From assembly GCA_035222895.1 (NCBI GenBank), contig JAVYIG010007517.1, positions 1 to 64,000 of the forward strand: DNA of 64,000 bases, in the 5' to 3' direction. The first letter of the stretch is position 1. Every line of letters begins with the position of its first letter. Positions 12,501-23,469 of the stretch are shown piece by piece. Below the pieces are notes generated by a model. That model worked only from the letters and a program-made list of their open reading frames with translations. It did no database searches and was not told the origin of the DNA. Source of the DNA: Strongylocentrotus droebachiensis. Taxonomy: Eukaryota > Echinodermata > Echinoidea > Camarodonta > Strongylocentrotidae. The position numbers and the translations under genes were made by a program.

Positions 12501-13875
12501 ACAGCCGGGAAGGGTGAGGTGTTGGCTGGGTTGCCATGCTCGTAGAGGCAGCCGTCAGACCATTCCTGCGCCATCGAGGCCAGGGCGTCATTCCACTCCT
12601 GGTCAAAGACGAAGAGATCAAAAGAAATATGAAATGAAAATTAGTATCAGTTTCAGTTCAGTTCAGTTCAGTTTGTTTTATTTTTGTACGGCACCAAGTT
12701 CAGCTAAATGCTGTTCTTCTGCAGGTCCGTGTATCTATCTTACAATAACAAGAACAGCCACACACAAAAAAAAAAACTACAACACGAACAACAGCACCAG
12801 TACCACCACCACCAACAATAATAATAACAACAAGAATTATGATAATGGAAGAGGATGAGAAAAAGAAGAAACAGGAGACAGATTTTTAGTAAAAAGGCGC
12901 GCACACAAAATTCTGATCACATGTGTGTTTTTGTAAAGAACATTTTCGGAATATTGTGTCCCCTCTTTGACAAAATCCCGGATCTGCCCCCTGAATATAG
13001 GACCGTAATCATCTGGAGGTAACCATGGAAATGAAAACTAACTTAACATTGTCAATATGCAGTAGGCAAAATTAGGGCAGGTGAATTCAGAAAATTATAA
13101 ATATTGATTATTTTCTTTTCAGTCGATGCATGATTGTATTTTATTATGACGACCAAGCGAGAAAAAGAAGGAGAGAAAGGGAAATAATGATCATGGTAAT
13201 ATAGAAGGAAAGCAATAGCAAACAGAGACAGAGGTTTGGAATTCTGTTACTAGTCATTTTGTTGAACAAATCATGAATTAAATATCAGGTAAGACAATCT
13301 GCACAATTATGCACAAAAGTTATATTTTACATTATCAGTTTGTATATTGTAATACATTGTTATCGAAGTATCGATTGTAATAGTAAATTCATTATTGTTA
13401 TTGTTACTTGGTCTAAACTGATTTACAAACAATTAAGGAATACATATTGGAAACAGACATCTAGACAGATAAACCGACAAAATAGACAGATATCGTTATG
13501 TAGACAGGTAGACAGATAGACAGGTAAACGCAGATATATTAACTACTGACCAGATTGCAGTACACATTAGAATAATCACATTAATAGAAATGGGAGTATA
13601 GTTCTATTGAATTATTAATTACTATCTTGTTTTTACTTCTTCAGTGTGTATAATTTAAAAGGGACCATAGTATGAAATGATGATCACTTTAAATGGGTAA
13701 CTATTGAATATTCAATAACAAATATATCCTAAATCTTAACAGTTCTTCAATATGCGGCACACTTCTTTCTCTTTTTACCCCTCTCTCTCTCTCTCTCTCT
13801 CTCCCTCTCTGCATCTCTCTCTCTCTCTCTCTCTCTCCCCCTCTCTCTCTCTCTCTCTCTATCTCGCTCTCTCCC

Positions 13876-13907
<32 letters not shown>

Positions 13908-15073
13908 CCCTCTCTCTCTCTCACTACCCCCCCTCTCTCTCCCCCTCTCTCTCAGGCTCTACACACATGACACATGATCGGAAATCTGATGTCAAATATT
14001 TGTTTTGTTAATTTGCCTCTTTATCAAAACTTATATTCATTCCTGTTCTCTAGTTCGCTACACAATTATTTTCTATGTTTCAGATTTACCCATAAAATGC
14101 AAGCTAAACAAATAGACAGAAAGGTCTCAAATATTTATCAGCAAATATTCCCGAAATAATGACATACGAAAGGCAAATATAATTACTCAAAAGAGTGTGA
14201 TTCTACCGGACTGATAAGAAAGCATTAATGCTTGGTAGTAAGCAACCAGAAGACCGACTGCTTTACGTCCTCTCCGAGGCAACTCAGAAGTTGATTCACA
14301 TCAAGAAATGCAATATCCTATAATAATGTCTTCCAAAAGGGAGAAAACATGTATTGAATAGCACAGAATTATGTAATATAATTGAAAAGAATCTAATAAA
14401 TGGAGATATTATACTTTTTATAGAGTGATGAATATACTTCCTTTTTATAGGAAGTATATTATACTTCCTATAAAAAGTGTTTCGAGGCGCTTTTGGGGTG
14501 TAAACTTCATTACAATGAATGTTCTTAACAGTAAACCTGGAGGCGAATCATAAACTTTCTCTCTTGAACTAAATTGATATCATACAGACAAAAACGAGAA
14601 GGAGACACGCTAAAAACATGAGGAAGAGCATGGAACATTCGTATTGTAACAGAACAGTTGATAATTCATATTTAGTTTACACTATAGCCCCTATCCGATT
14701 CATTTAATTCATAAATATCAAATTCAAATCTATTTCCACTCAAACAGTGAAACGTAAAGTATAACAAAGATACATTTATCGATAAATAATTTCGAATATC
14801 AAAAATGATAAAAAGTATTGATATAAAAACACACATTGTCAAATTATTATTCAATAAAATCTGAGAATGTATACTATTATCTAGATCTATTATTTTTAAA
14901 TTATTTTTAAAATAATTCCACAAATTGGGGTAAAACAAAAATATTCCAACTATATATGAGCGAAAGTGTACATCAACATTCAAATGTGGACATGAGTGGG
15001 GGTTGAATTAACCCTTGTAAACAGAAAAAACAAATCAAACAACAGTCAAACAACATGGCCAAGAAGAAAGGGC

Positions 15074-15104
<31 letters not shown>

Positions 15105-18100
15105 AGAAAAAAAGGGAGAGAGCGAGAGAGAAAAATAGAGAGAGAGAGAGACAAAAAGAACAGTAGGCATTGTATGCTACATAGATAGTACAATAAAGTG
15201 ATCACAATCCCGCTTTTGGAGGGGTGGGGATTATGACAAGAACAGACAAATTGTATTATTGGTGTCAATAAAGTGTATGTAATACGAGTTAATAATGCCA
15301 TCACTTCGATGAGTACTACTGCCTTTTTATTAAAAAATTATGTGTTTTACTTCAAGAAGGCAGGCCAAACATCAAAATTATCACTTTGGGAAAAGAATTC
15401 TTGTCCCAGATAGATAAATTTGTAGTTAAAGGTAATACAAAGTTTTGGGAAATTTTGAAAATTGGGTGGATAGTGAATCTTTACAATTTTGATATATTTG
15501 GATGCCCCTGTGGATGTATTATAAGCACTAAAAAAATTAGCCCCTGAAACATTTCTGTTTTCGAGAAAAATTGAATATAAAAATTTACCGGTGCTCCCGG
15601 TAAATTCTGATAAATTTCAAATAGCGCCTATGGCCGTACAATGGTAGCTGCGACCATGAAAATCTCAGAATATGTAGTTGGGATATATAATTTCCAAACG
15701 GGAATAGCTAATCGGTCGATTTTAGTCAAGAAACATTGTTTCATAGCTAAATTAATATCTTGACCTTGAGAGGGAGCTATACAACATAATGAGTTTATTA
15801 TTTATAATTTCATAACTTAAGACTCGATTTCAACCGCGACAACGATCAATGTATATTGTAGGATCGCATATGCTTCCAATATGTTAATTTGAACCAAATT
15901 CATGACCCAATACCAAAACTTTGTAATACCTTTAAATGATTCTTTGCTAAAGAAAATTCTAATTACATTCGCATTCCACTATTTTATGAGCCTGAGACCG
16001 ATGACAATAACTTCTGCAAACAAGGAAGTGGGGAATGTCTACATTCAAACAATGCCATTGATCAACTTACATTGACGTACTACACTTTAACAATCTGTAT
16101 GCTCATTGAAACCATTACAGCATACCGCATACCATGAAATTAAAGGATATCCAGACAACATTTTGAGGCTAAGGGAGTGTGGTATAAACAGTAAAATGTG
16201 AATTATTCAACTCATACCTCCCTGGTGTAGACTTGTAGATAATATCATAGAGTTCATGTACAAACAGCGTATGCCGTGGACTCTATATTGATTGCAAATT
16301 ATGGATTTTCAATCATGAACATGCTGCTAAGTATTGACTTGCATTTCATTTTCAAGTCAGAGAAAAAGAGAGTCGAAGAAATAGGAGAAGAAGGGGAAAA
16401 GATAGTAAGATACATAGGGATAGAGATAGGGAGAGAGAGAGAGAGAGAGGGAGACATTTATATAGAGAGATAAAGGGGGAGAGGTGCTGGAGCAAGAGAG
16501 AAAGAGAGAGAGAGAGAGAGAGATAGAGAGAGAGAAAGAGAGAGAAGGGGAAGAGAGAGAGAGAGAGAGAGAGAGGGTGAGAGGGGGAGGAGGGAGGGTG
16601 AGCTTTTAATATCACTATCATAAATCATATCATCATTGTAATAACTATCCAACAAAATTATGGCATTGTGATAAAAGTCTATTTCAGATGACAGTCAGAG
16701 AAAGGATTAATTGTGTATGCCTTGTATAGGATCCCTTTGAAAGTATCTAGCATTGTCTGATAAACCTGATTAGTGACAGTGCCTCGTAACACCCTTATGA
16801 AAAAAGGGTACAGAAAGCTTCTTTTATCAATAATGACCCTCATGGTTATTTCCTTTGGTGTTACAATTTCAGAGATCTGTGGGAAGCGCTATTTGAAAGA
16901 GAGGAAGTTTATCTCACGCTTATAGCAAACACTTTAAAAGGTTGACAGCTCGAGCCGGTGAACAAACAAGAACAAAATAAACGCTAAGAAATATCACCGG
17001 GCATGGTATACTAGCAATGGAGGGCGTTAACAAATTAAAAAAGGACTCATTAAAATCACAAATGTTGGGATTTTAATTTTAGAAGGTAGGTATTCGAATT
17101 GAGATGATTAATCAAAATTTGATTGAATCGAGGAAAAATCCAATGAATATAATACCTCCACCAGCAGCGCTTTAGTGCAGCTTTACAGTGTTTAACTAGA
17201 CTCTTCGTGGGTAATAGAAATCGTAAGTAAATATAAAATAAACCTCAGTAAATACAAGAACGGGGAAACACACAGACGACATGCGGCTAAACAAACCCAG
17301 AAAGATAATGGAAAGTAAAAAGCGTTACACTTGACGACGAGTAAATAAAAGATGCCTGCTGGACATGACAATGCATCAGTGGGAAGATAAGCGAAACTCG
17401 TACGTGCGACGTGCTTGAGAAAGACTAATTTAGACCGCTTAGAGTCTTTGGAACGTATAGTTGGATACAATACAGAGTAACTACTTTGGATGTAACCATG
17501 GTAACCTAACACTATGTATCAGTTCTCCTTTCGAACATATCACGTGTCAATATCACATAACGTGTTTTACAATGAGCTGGTATATTATGCTTTCGATGAA
17601 TACAATTTAGATACCATCACCATGTGAGTGCAATAATCGATGTATCTGATTTCTTTGAACATAATATTCATAAAACCAAGAAAATCCTTGATGATATTCA
17701 AATACAGTAAAAGTAAAATGATGCAAAGAAAAGGAAAGTATCAAATTTAGTTAGGAGAATAACAAAAATTATGATAATTATGAATATAAATAATTATATA
17801 TTTAAGAGTTCAATGTGGGCTGTAGGTTATTCATTTTAATATGTGGAAATAAATTGAGAATATAAATAATGGGGAGGCCGAGGGCATAATATTTTGTCAC
17901 AAATATATCACAATTAAAACAATGCAGGATAAATTCCAAACGCCATGAGAATTAAAAATGAACTCTTTAGGATATCGTGTTGTATTGCCATCTCTATCAG
18001 TTGTTGTTGTTTATGAGGATGATGTCGTTATTTCTGCTGCTGTTTCTATTGATGTTGTATTTTTGTGTTCTTGTTCTTGATGTTGTCGTTGATGATGATG

Positions 18101-18575
18101 ATGTTGATGATGATGTGCAGCTGATGATGACGTCTATAATTATACTCAATGTTCAAATTGTAAATAAACACAATTTCACGTTATGCGAATAGAACTGGAA
18201 TTAAGTGATTCAACTTCCATATAAGTCTGCTCTAATTTACTGTATCACGTATCCGCCACTGACCTAACTAACTAACTATCACATATCAATTTGACCTTCT
18301 CGAAACGTCTAATTACAGGTATATGACCTCTACCTCATCCTTCCCTGTACCAGCACAAGTGAGTAAGTGTTTCTTTAGTGGAAATATTTCCCATTGATAC
18401 TGTAAACAACTTTCTTTTTTTTAAATCCAAAGCTGTACCTACATGTACTAAAATCAGAATGGATGGGTGAGAATGGGACCCTATCATTTACCATTTACTG
18501 GGCAGTGACACTACAGCATGACTATAATCTATTGAGTGTGATGGAGGGAGGGGTGTGGGAGAGGGGAGGGGGCAG

Positions 18576-18650
<75 letters not shown>

Positions 18651-21600
18651 GGGGTGTCAGAGTGCAATCATAAATTTGAATGTCATTTAGTCCCGATACA
18701 AACTGAAGAATACAAGGGATTAAATTATTCATTGATGAAATTAAAAAATACCGAATTTCCTTTAATCTACCTTTAGGAACTTATGAAACGTATGAAATAT
18801 GATGATTCTCACTCCCTCCCCTTTCCCCTCTCTCCATCTCTCCCTCTCCCTCTCTCCCCCTCTCCCTCTCTCTGTCTATCTCTCCCTATCTTCCTAGCTC
18901 TCTCATCCCAAACCCAACCGCATGATAATAATATATAGCACTATGTCTGACCTGCCCGTGTATTAACAGCATATTGCTAACGGTTGACTAGATAAAACCG
19001 ATGACCTTACGATCAATAATCATATCGGGCTTGGTGGACTCTATAAAACCTTCAATCAAAATCTAGCAGTGGCTTAATGCCTTTTCCCGCATGCAGGCAA
19101 TGCCTACCGCACATTATACGTATACACCTGTACTATATGGCACACAATGATTTGATTTCATCACTATAATGTAATGTAAACAGAAGAAATGTCATATTTC
19201 TAAACATCGACGTATATGTATACAATATTCACTATTCATAGAGATGTTCTACAAACATTCCTCGTCATGCCTGCTTGAGGACTTATATTCACGCATTCTT
19301 TCTATAGTAATCATAATGATAGTTGCACATTATATAGCGCCTTATTCACTGGAAAGAAAGCGCTTATATAATGTAAAACAGTCAAGACCGAGTAATAAAA
19401 CACTTGATATGGTCATTATGAATTTATATATCAAAGCAGATAATAAAGCTATCATACCCTTCATGTTACATATTGTATATCTTGTTTTCTTAAAGGGTTG
19501 ACCTCTTACAAGGTTTGTTTCCTTTTCGACCACTGCCTTCCTCACTTGTTATAATTCATATTATGTCTTTGTCATACATTTGTCCATTCATATATGTATT
19601 TTTATCTGATGATCTCTTGAGGAGAAATAAATGAAACTGAAAATTAGTGTTTCTTTCCATTCCATATAGACCTTTATAAAAATGAAATGATAACATCGAT
19701 TATAACCCCGGCCGTGTTTCTAAATTACTTTTGTTAGACTATGTTCACGCTATTTTCGCTCTACATTTTAAATAAACAATATAACTTTACACAAAGGAAA
19801 TTGCAAATATCAATAATGCAATATCAATAGAAATACTTACATTGCCAAGGTCGTCATGTCTGCTCAACTGGTGTTGATGGCTTTTTTTTGTCTAATTCTA
19901 TTTTGCGGGGGCGACAATTAATTCCCCTCAAAGTTCTTTGTACTTTTAAAGCGATTGGTGGATGTGTGTTTAACTATCCGTACTTCTTTTATCATTGTGT
20001 ATGATATATTCCGGGGACAAGCCTGTGATAGGCTTTTCGCCTTTGTTTGTCCCTCCACATTTTGATATGTTTTTTGTTATTTCTATCTATTGTAATTTTG
20101 TATTGTATCTTTTACTCTTGATGGATTTCTGTATATCTTTACTGCATTGCTGTTATTATAGGTTTCATTTTTTATCGCATTGTGAAAATAATGAAATTGA
20201 TTGAATTGGTTGATTGATTACTCCGGAATAGGTAAAATGCAGCGTACTAAACACAAGTTTATCTATAGTTCAGATATGAAGGCTCGTCTATACCCTTTAC
20301 AATCAGAAGAACACACACACACAACAAAAAAAAAACGCTTCTCCGAAGTGCGGGAGGTCTTTAAATGAATTGAGGTCCTTTTAATGCATGGAAGCTCCGC
20401 TTAACCAGAGTAATTAAAAGTAGAATTTAGCTCTTTGTATTCTCCAAAAAAAAAAAAAGCTATATTAAAATTCAACTTTTATAAACATCGAATACTGTTA
20501 CCATGATGTCCTTTGTTACTATTCAGTTCTATTCAATCATGCACAATGACTCTGTGATTATGATGAACGGTATGATGCGGGAGTGGTGTGCAAAACAAAT
20601 AGATACATGTAAATAGTTTATTGGTTTCCACAATATCTCATTTTACAAAGAGTGTAACAACATATTGACAATGATTATGATATACATGTACATACAATAC
20701 CGGTACACACTATTCAGAAAATTGTCCTTCAGTTGAACCTAAGAAAACGTATAAAGACAAACAAATCTAAATACAATCTTCAAAAACTGGAAATTCGTCA
20801 ATTATTGTGGTGGTGGTTTTTTTTACCTGACTGCTAAGAAAGCATAAATGCTTGTTAGTGAACAACCAGACGGCCGACCGGTAATGAGGATTAATGCCTT
20901 ACCAAATGGCACTAGCGCATCGCCTTGGTTTCGACCCCGGGTCACCGGATTACGAGACCACTGCTCTACCGACTGAGCTATCGCGCCTCCACCAATAATT
21001 ATTCAATTAAGGACATAAACAAAGAAAAAGTAAAGAATGAACAAAATGTAACGATCGAAACTGTTAATTATGAACCACAAATGTATTACTAGCTAGACCT
21101 TTGTCGATTATGGGAAGATAACTACACACTGATATTTTACCTTTTTGCCCCAAACCCCCTAATATTAATTCTCCCCATCGATCACTTCTCAGCTCATTAC
21201 ACAATACACAAAAGCCTGCAATGGCAAGCCAATACAGGCAAACTGACATTTGACGTGGATTGTTGGAGATACCCGTTAAATTATTCACTGAAAGCCGTGA
21301 CCCTTATACGATAATAAATAATGAATCCAGGGAGTGCGTGACACGAGACTTTATGCATGGGCCAAACCAGTGGCGGATCCAGTCGGTGGCAGGGGAGGGG
21401 GCCAAAGAGGAGAACCAATTCGTGAGAAAATATTTAGCGGCGAAACAGCCAGCCGGTGAATATGCGGGGCGGGGGGGGGGGGGTATGAGCACTTATATTT
21501 GTTTTGCCCCCCCCCCCCTCCACCCCCCATTTGAGCACCAGGGGAGGGGGCGCGTTTTCAAATAAAGGTAAAATTAACGTGTTTTTAATTGTTTTTAATT

Positions 21601-23431
21601 GTTTTTTTTTCTCAGGGAAGGCCCCTCCCCCCCTGGATCCGCTACTGGGCCAAACGTAGAAAGCCGAAAGGTCTATTATTTTGATGTGAACTATTTCTCA
21701 TAGGTGTAAACTCAAATAGCAATTAAATTACACTCAGTTCTAGACTAATATTAAAATGGCAGTCTTTGTTTAAACAAATTTCAAGGTTACATACATTTTT
21801 CTAGATTAATTATTACATTCATCATAATGGTGATATTAGGTCTGATGTTTGGAGGCACTTGAATATAGTACTTTTTTAAAGCAAGTTAAAATATTTATAG
21901 TAACGTAAAGAGCTGTCAGTCAATACAAAACCAATACATTTTTGATGCAGGATATAATATACATATTGGATCACGCATCAGCCAAGATGCATCTATGAGT
22001 CAACGTAATGGCACTTTTAAGACATTTAGGGGCGGGAACTTGGAGGTCCCCAATTTACTTCTGAATCTGAAAAGGAGGTCCGTCTACACATTTTCAATTT
22101 AATGTTCGTGTTTTCCATCCTTAGAAAGTTAACATTGACGAAAGTTCGGACCCAATATATCCATAGGTACAAGAACATGCAAGAGGGAAAGCGTCGTTAG
22201 CAATTACTATATGTATTATGAATAAGAAAAACACGATTTGGTGTACATGTGAACGAGCTACAGCAATACATTTCGCAAGCTTTTCGAAGTACATTTGGGC
22301 ATCAGGTCCCAACATTATGGTACCAATTATTGTTGAATTATAATACATTATCGTGAACATAAATTAACAGTAAATGTTAATTCATTTGATTCCCTTTTTT
22401 TCAATTCAAGCTCTAGTTTCGCTATTGGCTTGATACCGTCATCAGATACATGTACCATGACATTTTAGACGTGGTCGGTATTTATTAAACGTATGGGACG
22501 AAATAGCTTGGACTGGCCCAATTACAAAATGCTTTTAAGCCTTTTAGCATCATTACGAGAAGTCAACGCTCTTCAGCATAAACATTCACCGGATCCTGTG
22601 TTTCCGTCTTTGAGTGATGTTCCGTTTTGACTTTAATTAGTGCACCTAGTCTACTTAAGAAGATATACTCTTTTATTCTGGTATGAAAAAAATGAATCTT
22701 TGAATAAAATATGACATTGACATACCTTAACCATTATATCGTAAGAGTTTGCATCAATCTCATTTACCTTTGAAATGCTTCTGTTTTTTACTTGAAATTT
22801 GTCTCTCCTCCCACCATTATAAGCGTTATCTCTTGTTCTAACATTCTTTGTTTTATCGAATTATTATTCTTTTCACAATTGCGTACTTTGATAACATTAT
22901 TTTTTTCATAATCATAATAGAAAGAGAGAGGGTCGCCGGGCGGCGGCCTTTGATCATTTTATTCATGATATATATGCAAAAATGGTTAAACATGGCATTC
23001 ATATTGTGCCTTAATCAATAATTACATTTCAAAACCGAGAAAGGAAGAGAAGAGGAGATAAAATGACATAATGACCGCTGTATCTTTAGTTTCATGTCAA
23101 GCACTTAATGGCCATCCTCAATTAGTTCAATTTACTTGAAAGTAAGTAATTTGCAATTCTAATTGTAGTTTATTTCCATTAAAAAAGAAAAAATGTTGCT
23201 GCATTCTAGAAGAATACAGACTTTTTCAAAATTATTGATATATACTCGACATAAACCTTCTAGGATAGGGCAAAGGTGGGGGGTATGTCTATCTCTCTGT
23301 CTGCCTGTCTGTATCTTTTTTTTTCTCCCTCTTTCTCTCATTATCTCATTTTCACAAATAATTCACAACATGATCTTGAGGAAAAAGAAAAGGATGGGGC
23401 AATGTATATTCAAGAAATAACCCCATTTCTT

Positions 23432-23469
<38 letters not shown>

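Noticed and set aside
12049-12574. Two overlapping minus-strand frames resembling CAP proteins, read as separate genes
   Set aside because: One is exon 2 of the CAP gene plus intron read-through; the other is the partial duplicate copy.
12245-12858. Plus-strand open frames opposite CAP exon 2
   Set aside because: They are antisense shadows of the coding exon, which is GC-rich and so lacks stops.
20930-20990. tRNA gene (Thr-like, CGT)
   Set aside because: A and B boxes are present but the acceptor stem does not close and a SINE body follows directly; it is a SINE head.
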